Shown: positions 26,873 through 36,545, counted from the stretch's first letter. The stretch is DNA of 64,000 nucleotides from CAVXTF01 sp963701375 (GCA_963701375.1 CAVOZT010000001.1:744001-808000); one strand, 5' to 3'. Notes: generated by a model from the sequence alone, not told the origin. Translations and numbers: made by a program.

Positions 26873-28500
26873 GTGACAGCGGGCAGCAGAAAAGGTGACA
26901 ACGACGCCGATTCCGACAAGGCGGAGGTCCGGCTGACCGACTCCGGGATCGAGGTGCTCCCCGTCTACACGGCGGAGGATCTAGACGGTTGGGACCCCGA
27001 GACCCAACTCGGTGCGCCGGGCGCATTCCCTTATACGCGCGGCATCCACCCCACGATGTACAGGGGCCGTCTGTGGACGATGCGCCAGTACGCCGGCTTC
27101 GGCAGTGCGGAGTCCACCAACGAGCGCTTCAAGTTCCTACTTGGCGCGGGGCAGACCGGCCTTTCGTGCGCCTTCGACCTCCCGACCCAGATGGGTTACG
27201 ACTCCGACCACCCCCGTGCCGACGGCGAGGTCGGTCGTGTCGGTGTTGCGATCGACTCTCTCGCAGACATGCGCCTCCTGCTCGCAGACCTCCCCCTCGG
27301 CGAGGTCACGACGTCGATGACCATCAACGCCACCGCCGCGATCCTCCTTCTCTTGTACTCCTTAGTGGCCGAGGAGAACGGCGTGGGGCTCGAGGTACTC
27401 GGCGGGACCATTCAGAACGACATACTGAAGGAGTACGTGGCGCGGGGCACCTACATCTACCCGCCGAGACACTCGATGCGGATCGTCACGGACATCTTCT
27501 CGTGGTGCCGCGAAGAACATGCCGCAGTGGAACACGATCTCGATCTCGGGCTACCACATACGCGAGGCGGGCTCCACCGCAGTCCAGGGAGATCGCGTTC
27601 ACGCTTGCCAACGGCATCGCCTACGTCGAGGCAGCAGTTGCGGCGGGTCTCGAGGTCAACGACTTCGGACCGAGGCTCAGCTTCTTTTGGAACGCCCATA
27701 ACAACCTGTTCGAAGAGGTGGCCAAATACAGAGCGGCCCGGCGGATGTGGGCCCGGATAATGACCGATCGCTTCGGAGCCAAAGACGATCGGTCGAAGGT
27801 CCTGAGGTTCCACACCCAGACCGGCGGGTCAACCCTCACGGCGCAACAGCCCGAGAACAACATCGTGAGGGTGACCACCCAAGCACTTGCTGCCGTGCTC
27901 GGCGGTACTCAGAGCCTTCACACGAACGGTTTCGACGAGGCGCTCGGTCTGCCGACTACCAATGCCGCAAGGATCGCGTTGCGCACCCAGCAGATCATCG
28001 CCAACGAATCAGGCGTCGCCGACACGGTGGACCCTCTCGCAGGTAGCTGGTTCGTGGAGTCGCTGACCGACCAGGTCGAGACTTCGGCTTGGGACTACCT
28101 GAAGCAGGTGGACGCCATGGGCGGTGCTGTCGCCGCCATCGAGAGCGGCTTCATGCAGGGCGAGATCGAGCAGGCCGCCTACGCATTCGCCAAGGCCGTC
28201 GACGACGAAGAGAAGATCGTCGTCGGAGTGAACAAGTACGTGGACCCCGAATCCCAGCCGGCCGAGGTGTTCCCCCTCGATCCGGACCTCGCCAGCCGAC
28301 AGATCGACCGCACGAAGCGCGTACGTGCCGATCGCGACCAGAGCGCAGTCGATGCTGCGCTCTCCGATCTTGCAGCGGCCGCGCGGGGAACTCAGAATCT
28401 TCTCGACCCGATGCGCGTCGCACTCGGGCGGATGGCGACTCTGGGCGAGGTCTCCGATGTTCTCAGAGAAGATTTCGGCGTCTACCAGCCGGGCCACTGA
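26873..28500 (+). CDS. Methylmalonyl-CoA mutase large subunit (two frameshifts)
   Basis: This is a mutase alpha subunit of 541 residues once two extra bases are removed: one C near 27518 and one G in the GGG run at 27587-27589. The barrel has TMRQYAGFG (Tyr) and PRHSMRIVTDIF (Arg), the pair that marks methylmalonyl-CoA rather than isobutyryl- or 2-hydroxyisobutyryl-CoA mutases, and the catalytic His in SISGYHIREAG. The chain stops at FGVYQPGH, so the B12-binding domain must come from a separate small subunit; none is in this window. The start is GTG 26873. A cobalamin adenosyltransferase gene and an acyl-CoA carboxylase gene lie nearby, fitting propionate catabolism. Confidence 0.9.
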
Positions 28501-28524
28501 CGGCCCGAGGAGCGGTTCGTACCG

Positions 28525-29706
28525 CTAGGGGGACCCCGCAAGAAGGGTTTCTCTGATCTCGGGCACCGTTGCCGCGTCGATCGCGGTCCAGGCCATCGAT
28601 ATGGCGCCGTCCAGCACGGCCCTCGCCGCCGAAGGACCCACACACGCAGCCGTGAATTCAGGTTGGTGGTTCACTGCGCCGTGCGTCTCGATCCCGACGA
28701 GCGGGTGGATCGAGGGAAGCGCCAGTGAAACGTTGGCCATGTCGGTCGAGAACATCGGCGGAGGGGCGCCCGCATCCTCTGCCGGATACGTGCGACCGAG
28801 AGCCTCGGCGTTCCGGCGCCAGCACCCGATCAGCGTCGGGTCCGTGATCATGTGCGAGTAGGTGGGGGAGAGGTCGGAGATCGCGAGTGCCGAGCCGGTG
28901 GCCAGCGCTCCGGCCTCGAAGCAGCGTTCGATCCGCGGGCGGAGCACCGCCAGGTCTTCGATCGATCGCGCGCGCATCATGAAACGCCCCCGTGAGTGTG
29001 AGGGTACGACGTTCGGAGCGTCACCGCCCTCGGTGACGATTCCGTGGACCTGGTTTCCCGGGGCGAAGTGCTGGCGCAAAAGCCCGATCGCCACCTGGGC
29101 GATGGTGATTGCGTCCGCCGCGTTGATGCCCTGGTGCGGCGCGGCCGACGCATGAGCGCTGCGGCCGGTATAGCTGACCTCGACATGGTCAACGGCGAGG
29201 CATTGCGGGACGAGGCGGTCCTCGGGCCAGGGGTGGACCATCATCGCTGCGTGCGCTCCCTCGAACGCACCCTCGTCGAGCATGAGAATCTTGCCGCCGC
29301 CACCCTCTTCTGCAGGTGTGCCGAGCACCTTGACCGTGAGCCCGACGTCGTCTGCCACCGCCGCGAGCGCCGCGCCGGCTCCGACGGCAGCCGCCGCGAT
29401 GATGTTGTGGCCGCACGCGTGGCCGACTCCCGGCAGAGCGTCGTACTCGGCGCAGATCACGACGTGAAGCGGCCCCGTCCCGCTGCGACCGACCACGGCC
29501 GTCTCGAGGCCGTATTCGCCCACCGATACCTGAAGCCCCGCCGACTCGAGGGCGGCGGCAACCTTTCCGGCCGCATGGTGTTCGGCGAAGAGCAACTCGG
29601 GATGGTCGTGTATGTCGTCTGCTAGAGCGATCAGTTCGTCAGCGCTACTTTCGACGAGGTGCCTGGCGCTGTCCTTGGCGGCGTTCGGGTGCGCGGCGAG
29701 GCTCAT
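28525..29706 (-). CDS. M20 family amidohydrolase
   Basis: A 393-residue M20D-type metallopeptidase/amidohydrolase. The metal ligands show in EYDALPGVGHACGHN and TPAEEGGGGK, and the dimerisation (lid) domain begins near VDHVEVSYTGRSAHASAAPHQGINAADA. It resembles AbgB-like aminobenzoyl-glutamate hydrolases and N-acyl amino-acid hydrolases; the substrate is not certain. The start is ATG 29706, overlapping the carboxylase stop by ATGA, so the two genes are translationally coupled. Convergent with the mutase gene, with 24 bp between stops. Confidence 0.86.
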   Translation of the reverse strand: MSLAAHPNAAKDSARHLVESSADELIALADDIHDHPELLFAEHHAAGKVAAALESAGLQVSVGEYGLETAVVGRSGTGPLHVVICAEYDALPGVGHACGHNIIAAAAVGAGAALAAVADDVGLTVKVLGTPAEEGGGGKILMLDEGAFEGAHAAMMVHPWPEDRLVPQCLAVDHVEVSYTGRSAHASAAPHQGINAADAITIAQVAIGLLRQHFAPGNQVHGIVTEGGDAPNVVPSHSRGRFMMRARSIEDLAVLRPRIERCFEAGALATGSALAISDLSPTYSHMITDPTLIGCWRRNAEALGRTYPAEDAGAPPPMFSTDMANVSLALPSIHPLVGIETHGAVNHQPEFTAACVGPSAARAVLDGAISMAWTAIDAATVPEIRETLLAGSP

Positions 29707-31451
29707 TCGATCACCGCGACCACGTCTCCAGGGCCGACCGAGTCTCCGGCCGTAACGCGGATCTCCTTCACGGTTCCGGCCTTCTCGGCGGTCACCGCGT
29801 TCTCCATCTTCATTGCTTCGAGCACGCAGATAGTCTGACCGACCTCGACGACGTCGCCGACCGCGACAACGACTTTTACGATCGTGCCCTGCATCGGGAC
29901 CATGACGGTCCCGGACCCCGTTCCGGTCACCGACGCCCTTCGCCGTCCGGGCTGACGCGGGAGTGACTGGCGACCCTGGGGGCCGGCCGTCTCGGGAACT
30001 CTGAGCTTCACGTCGTAACGCCGCCCGTCGACCTCGACGGTCACCTCGCGAAGCTCCGAGCCGTCTTCGCCGCCGGCTTCGGGCGCAGCGGCGATCGGGC
30101 TTTGGATCCCTGAGAGGTCGAGTCGCTTCTCCACCCAGACCGTGGAGTGGGTGGCTGCGATGAAATCGGGGTGCGAGAGGATGGCGATGTCGGCGGGGAT
30201 CGTCGTCGCCACGCCTGACACCTCGGTCTCTGCGAGCGCGCGCAGCATCCTTCGTCTTGCCTTCTCGCGGTCGGGGGCCCACACGACCAGCTTCGCCACC
30301 AGATTGTCGTAGTACTGGCTCACCGTGTCGCCCGCCGAATAGCCCGCGTCGAGGCGCACGCCGGGGCCTCCGGGCTCGACGAACCGGGTGATCGTCCCGG
30401 GCGTGGGTACGAACCGCCCTCCCGCGGGATCCTCGGCGTTGATCCGTACCTCGATCGCGTGGCCGTTGCGCACGACGTCTGCCTGAGTGAAGCCGAGGGG
30501 ATCCCCGGACGCGACGCGGAGCTGCAACTCGACAAGGTCGAGTCCGGTCACGAGCTCTGTCACCGGATGCTCGACCTGGAGGCGCGTGTTCATCTCGAGG
30601 AAGTAGAACTCCCCGTCCTGGAAGATGAACTCGACGGTGCCGGCGTTCACGTAGCCGCACTCGCGGGCCACCCTGACAGCGGCCTCACCCATTTGTTCGC
30701 GTATTGCGTCGGGGAGCTTCGGTGCCGGACATTCCTCTATCAACTTCTGATGCCTGCGCTGAGACGAGCAGTCGCGCTCGCCCAGCCAGACGACAGATCC
30801 ATGAGTGTCGGCGATCAGCTGTATCTCGATGTGGCGCGGCCAGTCCAGGTACTTCTCCGGATAGACCTCGCCGCGCCCGAAGTAGGCGACCGCTTCGCGC
30901 TTTGCGGACTCGAGAGCCTCTGCCGCCGCGTCAGGCCCTTCCACGACCTTCATGCCCCGTCCGCCACCACCGAAAGCTGCCTTGATTGCGACCGGCCAAC
31001 CGTTCGCCTCGCCGAAGGCGATCACTTCGGACGCCTCCGTGATCTCGCTCGAGCCCGGCACGCAGCGCACTCCCGCAGCTTCGGCTGCGCGCCTCGAGCT
31101 GATCTTGTCGCCCATGACCTCGATAGCGCTCGGCGGAGGACCGATGAAGACCGCGCCGTGGTCGCCGAGCGTCCTCGCGAAATCGGCGTTCTCCGAGAAG
31201 AACCCGTATCCCGGGTGCACGGCATCCGCGCCGCTCTGCGCGATGGCTTCAAGGATGGCTTCGGTATTGAGGTAGCTCTCCGCGGCGGTGCGACCGCCGA
31301 TTGCAAAAGCCTCGTCGGCCATCCTCACGTGCATCGCCTCGCGGTCGAGGTCGGAATACACAGCCACGGTCGCGATCCCGAGCTCGCGGCAGGTGCGAAT
31401 GACCCTTACTGCGATCTCTCCTCGGTTGGCGATCAGAACCTTTTCGAGCAC
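29703..31451 (-). CDS. Acyl-CoA carboxylase alpha subunit (biotin carboxylase-BCCP)
   Basis: A 582-residue two-domain subunit like AccA3/PccA. Residues 1-450 are biotin carboxylase: KVLIANRGEIAVRVIRTC, the ATP-grasp Gly-rich loop AFGGGGRGMKVV, the HQKLIEECPAP segment and EMNTRLQVEHPVTE. Residues about 515-582 are the carboxyl-carrier domain with the biotinylated Lys in VLEAMKMENAV. It carboxylates biotin for a partner carboxyltransferase that would act on acetyl- or propionyl-CoA; no beta subunit is in the window. The start is GTG 31451 (a TTG at 31460 is possible). Divergent from the biotin ligase gene with a gap of only 35 bp. Confidence 0.93.
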   Translation of the reverse strand: MLEKVLIANRGEIAVRVIRTCRELGIATVAVYSDLDREAMHVRMADEAFAIGGRTAAESYLNTEAILEAIAQSGADAVHPGYGFFSENADFARTLGDHGAVFIGPPPSAIEVMGDKISSRRAAEAAGVRCVPGSSEITEASEVIAFGEANGWPVAIKAAFGGGGRGMKVVEGPDAAAEALESAKREAVAYFGRGEVYPEKYLDWPRHIEIQLIADTHGSVVWLGERDCSSQRRHQKLIEECPAPKLPDAIREQMGEAAVRVARECGYVNAGTVEFIFQDGEFYFLEMNTRLQVEHPVTELVTGLDLVELQLRVASGDPLGFTQADVVRNGHAIEVRINAEDPAGGRFVPTPGTITRFVEPGGPGVRLDAGYSAGDTVSQYYDNLVAKLVVWAPDREKARRRMLRALAETEVSGVATTIPADIAILSHPDFIAATHSTVWVEKRLDLSGIQSPIAAAPEAGGEDGSELREVTVEVDGRRYDVKLRVPETAGPQGRQSLPRQPGRRRASVTGTGSGTVMVPMQGTIVKVVVAVGDVVEVGQTICVLEAMKMENAVTAEKAGTVKEIRVTAGDSVGPGDVVAVIE

Positions 31452-31486
31452 GGTCGACAAGACTGGCACGGCCGTAGGGTTGGCGC

Positions 31487-32314
31487 ATGTCTTGGAGCCT
31501 CGGACCGGTTCGTCGCTTCGACGAGATCGACTCGACCAACAGGTACCTCGCCGACGAGGCTCGAGCCGGAGGAGCGCACGGTCTCGTCGCGGTCGCGAAG
31601 CACCAGACCGCAGGAAGGGGACGACTCGGACGGCGCTGGGAGGCTCCCCCCGGGGCCAATCTGCTCGTGTCCGTTCTCCTGTATCCAGGGGAGCTGCATC
31701 CCGGGCAGTTGCATCCTGGGGGGCCGCAAGCATCTCCATATGCGTTGACGATGGCGGTAGCGCTCTCGGCTGCCGATGCGTGCAAAACGGTCGCGGGGGT
31801 GGGCCCGGGCCTCAAATGGCCGAACGACCTGGTTGTGGACGACCGCAAGCTCGCCGGGGTCTTGGCAGAGACGGTCGCTGCACACGGAGCCGCTCCCGCG
31901 GTCGTCGTAGGTCTCGGACTGAACGTCGGGTGGCCGGAACCCGGGTCTGCCGACCCTGCCGAGGCGCCCGGGGCGACCTCTCTCGCCAGGCTCACGGGGG
32001 AGTCGTTCGAACCGGACCTTCTGCTTGACGGCGTTCTCGAGCACCTTGTCGGTCGCATCACCGACTTGTCAGGACCGGAGGGTCACGCCCGGCAGGCCGA
32101 GGAGTACCGGAAACGGTCCGCCACGCTCGGCAGGGAGGTGAGGGTCGAGGATCACTCCGGGTCGTACACGGGTCTCGCCAGCAAGATCTCGGAAGAGGGG
32201 CACCTGGTCGTGGAAACCGCGTCGGGTCGCCGCGTCGTCACCGCCGGCGATGTCGTCCATCTCCGTCACCGTTCGGACGGCGCACCGTCCATGGACCGCG
32301 GCCCGGCACCGTAG
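31487..32314 (+). CDS. birA: Biotin--[acetyl-CoA-carboxylase] ligase
   Basis: A 275-residue group-I biotin protein ligase without the N-terminal DNA-binding domain, so it is not expected to act as a repressor. EIDSTNRYL, the biotinoyl-AMP loop GRGRLGRRWEAPPGANL, the KWPNDLVVDDRKLAG motif and a C-terminal beta-barrel cap are present. It attaches biotin to the MKM lysine of the carboxylase encoded just upstream on the other strand. A three-copy 15-bp repeat (31685-31729) inserts PGELH-PGQLH-PGGPQ in a surface loop. The start is ATG 31487. Confidence 0.92.
   Translation: MSWSLGPVRRFDEIDSTNRYLADEARAGGAHGLVAVAKHQTAGRGRLGRRWEAPPGANLLVSVLLYPGELHPGQLHPGGPQASPYALTMAVALSAADACKTVAGVGPGLKWPNDLVVDDRKLAGVLAETVAAHGAAPAVVVGLGLNVGWPEPGSADPAEAPGATSLARLTGESFEPDLLLDGVLEHLVGRITDLSGPEGHARQAEEYRKRSATLGREVRVEDHSGSYTGLASKISEEGHLVVETASGRRVVTAGDVVHLRHRSDGAPSMDRGPAP
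31685..31729 (+). repeat. 15-bp in-frame repeat, three copies, in birA
   Basis: Three consecutive imperfect 15-bp units encode PGELH, PGQLH and PGGPQ between a core strand and the helix containing LTMAVALSAADA. Homologues usually have a short loop here. It is in frame and so tolerated by the gene. Confidence 0.8.
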
Positions 32315-32325
32315 GATTGCGCCTC

Positions 32326-33369
32326 ATGCGTGTGCTGGTGACGGGAGGCGCCGGCTTCATCGGCTCGAATTTCGTGAGGTACTGGGCAGGCGCCCACCCT
32401 GACGACACGATCGTTGTCTACGACGCTCTGACCTACGCGGGGAACAGGGAGAGCCTCTCTGACCTCGAGAAGCGCATCGTGTTCGTCCAAGGCGACATAT
32501 GCGACCTCGAAGCGGTCGGACGGGCTCTCGACGAGAACAGGATCGACCTGATCGTCCACTTCGCCGCCGAGTCCCACAACAGCCTGGCCGTGCTCGACCC
32601 CGGCCGATTCTTCATGACGAACGTGATCGGCACTCAGACGCTGCTCGAAGCGGCGCGCAGAGCGTCGGTCGAGAGGTTCCACCACATCTCGACGTGCGAG
32701 GTGTACGGCGATCTTGCTCTCGATTCGCCCGACGCCTTCACAGAGTCGCATCCGTACAGGCCGCGAACCCCGTACAACGCTTCGAAAGCCGGGGCCGACC
32801 ACGCGGTGCGTGCGTATGTCGAGACGTTCGGGCTTCCGGCAACGATCACCAACTGCTGCAACAATTACGGGCCTTACCAGTTCCCTGAAAAGGTGGTCGC
32901 ACTCTTCACAACTCGTGCGATGGACGACGAGCCGCTGCCGCTCTACGCGTCCACGCAGAACAAGCGGGAATGGCTGCACGTCGACGACCACTGCTCGGCC
33001 ATCGAGCTGGTCTTGGAGCGTGGGCGACTCGGCGAGACGTATCACGTGGGCAGCGGCGAGGAAGCGACGATCGAGCAGATCGCCGACGCGGTCTTAGAGA
33101 CGCTCGGAAAGCCGCAGAGCCTGAAGACAATTGTCGAGGACCGGCCCGGGCACGACCGCAGGTACCTGCTCGACAGCTCGAAGATCAGAGACGAGCTCGG
33201 CTGGGAGCCGAAGGTGCCGTTCGGGCCGGGCCTTGCGACCACCGTGGAGTGGTATGCGGCGAACCGGAGCTGGTGGGAGCCGCTGTCGGACCGCGCACCT
33301 GTCGTCGAGAGCGCCTGGGGCGATCCCGTCACCGGGAACAAGACGCGAGCAGTGCGGCAGAGAGGTTGA
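32326..33369 (+). CDS. rmlB: dTDP-glucose 4,6-dehydratase
   Basis: A 347-residue extended SDR. The NAD-binding TGGAGFIGSNF is at the N-terminus; HFAAESH precedes the active site; the Thr-Asp-Glu triad of classical RmlB appears as STCEVYG (Cys in place of Asp), so the general acid region is slightly altered; YNASKAGAD supplies Tyr and Lys; NNYGPYQFPEK and the REWLHVDDH signature are intact. It would convert dTDP-glucose to dTDP-4-keto-6-deoxyglucose for rhamnose. The CEVYG variation leaves room for a related dehydratase with another substrate. ATG 32326 is chosen over TTG 32317. First gene of a polysaccharide-precursor cluster. Confidence 0.85.
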   Translation: MRVLVTGGAGFIGSNFVRYWAGAHPDDTIVVYDALTYAGNRESLSDLEKRIVFVQGDICDLEAVGRALDENRIDLIVHFAAESHNSLAVLDPGRFFMTNVIGTQTLLEAARRASVERFHHISTCEVYGDLALDSPDAFTESHPYRPRTPYNASKAGADHAVRAYVETFGLPATITNCCNNYGPYQFPEKVVALFTTRAMDDEPLPLYASTQNKREWLHVDDHCSAIELVLERGRLGETYHVGSGEEATIEQIADAVLETLGKPQSLKTIVEDRPGHDRRYLLDSSKIRDELGWEPKVPFGPGLATTVEWYAANRSWWEPLSDRAPVVESAWGDPVTGNKTRAVRQRG

Positions 33370-33384
33370 GCCTGAGGAGAGTGC

Positions 33385-34293
33385 GTGGCGCCTAGGAGGG
33401 TCCTGGTCACCGGGGCCGGTGGGCAGCTGGGCCATGACCTTGTCGTCGCGCTGTCCGGTGAGGTCCCTGACGGCGCGCTGAAAGGTGACGCGTGCACGGG
33501 CAGGCTGGGCGACAGGCCGGCTGTCGACGTCGTCGCGGCGCCAAGAGAGGTGCTGGACGTGACGAGGCGCGAGGACGTGCTTGCCGCGATTTCCGCCCTC
33601 CGGCCTCAGATCGTGATCCACGCTGCCGCGTTCACGAACGTCGACGGGTGCGAGCTGGACCCGGACCGCGCTTTCAGTGTGAACGCGCTCGGGACACGGC
33701 ACGTCGCAGAGGCCGCGCGGCGCTACGGTGCGCACCTGGTCGTGGTGTCCACCGACTACGTCTTCGACGGCACGGCGTCGCGGCCGTACGTCGAGTGGGA
33801 TCAGACCCGACCGTTGTCCGTGTACGGGCTCTCCAAGCTCGGGACAGAGCACGAGGCCGGCGAGAGCGCGACGATCGTCCGCACATCGTGGGTGAGCGGA
33901 GCCCACGGAAAGAACATGGTGAAGACAGCTCTCGCGATGTCGCAATCTGACGGCCCGCTGCGGTTCGTGGACGACCAACGTGGGCGTCCGACGTTCACCG
34001 CGGATCTCGCCGGGGCCATCCTCGTGCTTGCAGACTCCAGGCTTTCGGGTCTCTTCCACGTGACCAACGACGGTGAGGCCACGTGGTGCGATCTAGTGCG
34101 CGTGGTCGTCTCGGCAACCGGCGGCGATCCCGGCCGAGTCGAGCCGATCTCGACCGCACAGCTCGACCCCCCGCGCCCAGCGACACGCCCGGCCTATTCG
34201 GTGCTCGACAACGCCGCCATGCGACTTTCCGGGTTGCCGGCGCTCCCACACTGGGAGGACGCACTCGAGCGTCTCGTCAGGGTCCTTTTATGA
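33385..34293 (+). CDS. rmlD: dTDP-4-dehydrorhamnose reductase
   Basis: A 302-residue SDR of the RmlD family. It has TGAGGQLGHDLV at the N-terminus, the INAAAFTNVDGCE-type segment HAAAFTNVDGCELD, STDYVFDG, and the catalytic YGLSKLGTE Tyr-Lys pair. It would reduce dTDP-4-keto-rhamnose to dTDP-L-rhamnose with NADPH. The start is GTG 33385, preceded by GAGGAG. It follows rmlB by 15 bp and overlaps the UDP-glucose dehydrogenase start by ATGA. I see no rmlC epimerase in the window, so the pathway must be completed elsewhere. Confidence 0.9.
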   Translation: MAPRRVLVTGAGGQLGHDLVVALSGEVPDGALKGDACTGRLGDRPAVDVVAAPREVLDVTRREDVLAAISALRPQIVIHAAAFTNVDGCELDPDRAFSVNALGTRHVAEAARRYGAHLVVVSTDYVFDGTASRPYVEWDQTRPLSVYGLSKLGTEHEAGESATIVRTSWVSGAHGKNMVKTALAMSQSDGPLRFVDDQRGRPTFTADLAGAILVLADSRLSGLFHVTNDGEATWCDLVRVVVSATGGDPGRVEPISTAQLDPPRPATRPAYSVLDNAAMRLSGLPALPHWEDALERLVRVLL

Positions 34294-35585
34294 GACCGGC
34301 CGCTCACGCAAGAGTCGGGGTCATAGGAGTGGGCTACGTGGGGCTCACAACCGCCGTCTGCCTCTCTCATCTAGGGCACACCGTCCGAGCAGGCGACGTC
34401 GATCCGGACAAGGTCGCGACGCTGTCGTCGGGTCGGCCGACGATCTTAGAAGACGGCCTCGAAGAGCTGCTCCGCGAAGAGCTCGCGTCGGGAAGGCTCT
34501 CGTTCGTCGTCGGAGCCGCAGAGGCCGCCAAAGGCTCTGACTTCGTCTTCCTCTGTGTGCCGACGCCGCAGCGCGAAGACGGTTCCGCTGACACCGCGAT
34601 TCTCGAGCAGGTCGTGACGGAGATCGCCGACGTGATCGAGCACGAAGCGATCGTCGTCAACAAGTCAACTGTTCCTGTCGGTTCGACGCTCGTCGTGGAA
34701 AAGCTGCTTCGTCGCGCGGATCTCTCGGTGGTGTCCAACCCGGAGTTCCTGCGAGAGGGAAGCGCGGTGCACGATGCGCTTCACCCGGACAGGATTGTCG
34801 TCGGAGCAGACGACCAGGGAGCGGCTGCGCGCGTCGGCGCACTGTTCGCAGGCACGAAGGCCCCGCTCATCGTCACCGATGCCGCGACGGCAGAGACGAT
34901 CAAGTACGCAAGCAACGGTTTCCTCGCGACCAAGCTCAGCTACGTCAACTCGATCGCATGCCTTTGCGAGGCTGTGGGTGCCGACGTACGCGACGTCCTT
35001 CTCGGAATGGGCTACGACCAACGGATCGGCTTCGACTACCTGCGACCCGGCCCGGGTTGGGGGGGATCGTGCCTGCCGAAGGACACAAAGGCGTTGCTCT
35101 ACTCGGCAGAGCATGCGGGCTACCGATTCGACCTGTTGCAAGGTGTGATCGAGGCGAACTACCGACAGCTCGACGAGGTGGTCGGGAAAATCAGAGCCTC
35201 GGCGGGCGGGAGTCTCGACGGATGCTCGACGGCGGTATGGGGTCTCACCTTCAAGGCGGGAACCGACGACAGGCGGGACTCTCCGGCGACGGAGGTGATC
35301 AGGCGTCTCGAGTCCGAAGGCGCACAGGTGACCGCCTACGACCCCACGGTTCGCGGGCCGATCCCCGAATTGCCGGGAATCAGCGTCGCGGTCGATCCTT
35401 ACGCCGCATGCGACGGTGCTCGCGTCCTCGTCGTGCTCACCGAGTGGGACGAGCTTCGCTGGCTCGACTTCGAAAAAGTGCGCGAGCTGATGGCTCGTCC
35501 CTACGTCGTCGACGCCCGCAACGTGCTCGACCCCTCGGCACTCAGGCGGCTCGGGTACACGTACACGGGAATCGGAAGACCGTGA
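34290..35585 (+). CDS. ugd: UDP-glucose 6-dehydrogenase
   Basis: A 431-residue UDP-glucose/GDP-mannose dehydrogenase-family enzyme. GVIGVGYVGLTTAVCLSHLG binds NAD; FLCVPTPQ and NKSTVPVGST follow; SNPEFLREGSAV and ETIKYASNGFLATKLSYVNSI form the central dimer helix; the catalytic Cys is in GGSCLPKDTKALL; the C-terminal UDP-binding domain starts near VWGLTFKAGTDDRRDSPA. It oxidises UDP-glucose to UDP-glucuronate. ATG 34290 overlaps the rmlD stop. The following gene looks like a UDP-glucuronate decarboxylase, so the pair would make UDP-xylose. Confidence 0.93.
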   Translation: MRPAAHARVGVIGVGYVGLTTAVCLSHLGHTVRAGDVDPDKVATLSSGRPTILEDGLEELLREELASGRLSFVVGAAEAAKGSDFVFLCVPTPQREDGSADTAILEQVVTEIADVIEHEAIVVNKSTVPVGSTLVVEKLLRRADLSVVSNPEFLREGSAVHDALHPDRIVVGADDQGAAARVGALFAGTKAPLIVTDAATAETIKYASNGFLATKLSYVNSIACLCEAVGADVRDVLLGMGYDQRIGFDYLRPGPGWGGSCLPKDTKALLYSAEHAGYRFDLLQGVIEANYRQLDEVVGKIRASAGGSLDGCSTAVWGLTFKAGTDDRRDSPATEVIRRLESEGAQVTAYDPTVRGPIPELPGISVAVDPYAACDGARVLVVLTEWDELRWLDFEKVRELMARPYVVDARNVLDPSALRRLGYTYTGIGRP

Positions 35586-36541
35586 GCCGCGTCGTCGTCA
35601 CGGGAGGGGCGGGATTCCTCGGCTCACATCTCTGCGAGGCTCTCGTAAAACGGGGCGACGCGGTTGTGTGCGTGGACGACCTGTCCTCAGGAAGGTTGTC
35701 CAATCTCGAGCCGCTCGAGCGCGAGGCGTCGTTCGAGTTGATCATCGGCGACGTGAGCGCCAAGCTCGAGGTGAAGGGTCACGTTGACGCCGTGATGCAC
35801 CTCGCGAGCGCCGCATCGCCTCAGGACTATCTGGCGAGGCCAATTGAGACACTCGTGACAGGGAGTGAGGGAACACGTCGTGCACTCGAGCTCTCGGCGC
35901 ACAACGGAGCGCGATTCGTGCTCGCCTCGACGAGCGAGATCTACGGGGATCCTGCCGTCCACCCTCAGGTCGAGTCGTACTGGGGCAACGTCAACCCGAT
36001 CGGGCCGCGAAGCGTCTACGACGAGGCGAAGCGATTTGCAGAAGCGCTCACGATGGCATGGCACAACACCCACAAGCTCGACATCGGTATCGCGAGGATC
36101 TTCAACACCTTCGGGCCGCGTCTGCGACCGGGGGACGGTCGGGTCGTCTCGAACTTCATCATCCAGGCGTTGGAGCGCACACCGCTCACCGTGTACGGCG
36201 ACGGATCGCAGACTCGGAGCCTTTGTTACGTCGACGACGAGATCGGGGGTCTTCTTGCGCTGCTGGACAGCGACGTGGTCGGGCCGGTCAACATCGGGAA
36301 TCCCCACGAGGTGACGATCCTCGAGCTGGCTAACCGGGTACTGGCGCTCACAGGCTCCACGTCTCGTATCGAGCAGCGGCCTTTGCCGGCAGACGACCCG
36401 GCAAGGAGGTGCCCCGACATCTCGTTGGCGAGGCGCGAGCTCGGATGGGAGCCCCGCATCGATCTCGACGATGGGCTCATGCGGACCATCCGCGGATTCG
36501 AGGCCGCTCGTTCGGGCACTTCCGTGGGCTCTCAAGGGTGA
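35582..36541 (+). CDS. UDP-glucuronate decarboxylase-like (UDP-xylose synthase)
   Basis: A 319-residue extended SDR. TGGAGFLGSHLCEAL, HLASAASPQDYLARPIETL, STSEIYGDP, SVYDEAKRFAEAL (Tyr and Lys) and NTFGPRLRPGDGRVVSNFI are hallmarks of UDP-xylose synthase/UDP-glucuronate decarboxylase. It would decarboxylate UDP-glucuronate made by the preceding dehydrogenase. The start is GTG 35582, overlapping the preceding stop (GTGA); the open frame further upstream runs through the dehydrogenase gene and is ignored. The next gene starts 5 bp after the stop. Confidence 0.9.
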   Translation: MSRVVVTGGAGFLGSHLCEALVKRGDAVVCVDDLSSGRLSNLEPLEREASFELIIGDVSAKLEVKGHVDAVMHLASAASPQDYLARPIETLVTGSEGTRRALELSAHNGARFVLASTSEIYGDPAVHPQVESYWGNVNPIGPRSVYDEAKRFAEALTMAWHNTHKLDIGIARIFNTFGPRLRPGDGRVVSNFIIQALERTPLTVYGDGSQTRSLCYVDDEIGGLLALLDSDVVGPVNIGNPHEVTILELANRVLALTGSTSRIEQRPLPADDPARRCPDISLARRELGWEPRIDLDDGLMRTIRGFEAARSGTSVGSQG

Positions 36542-36545
36542 CGAC

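Noticed and set aside
34958..35581. Upstream extension of the UDP-xylose synthase frame
   Set aside because: It runs through the UDP-glucose dehydrogenase gene in another frame; family similarity starts at GTG 35582.
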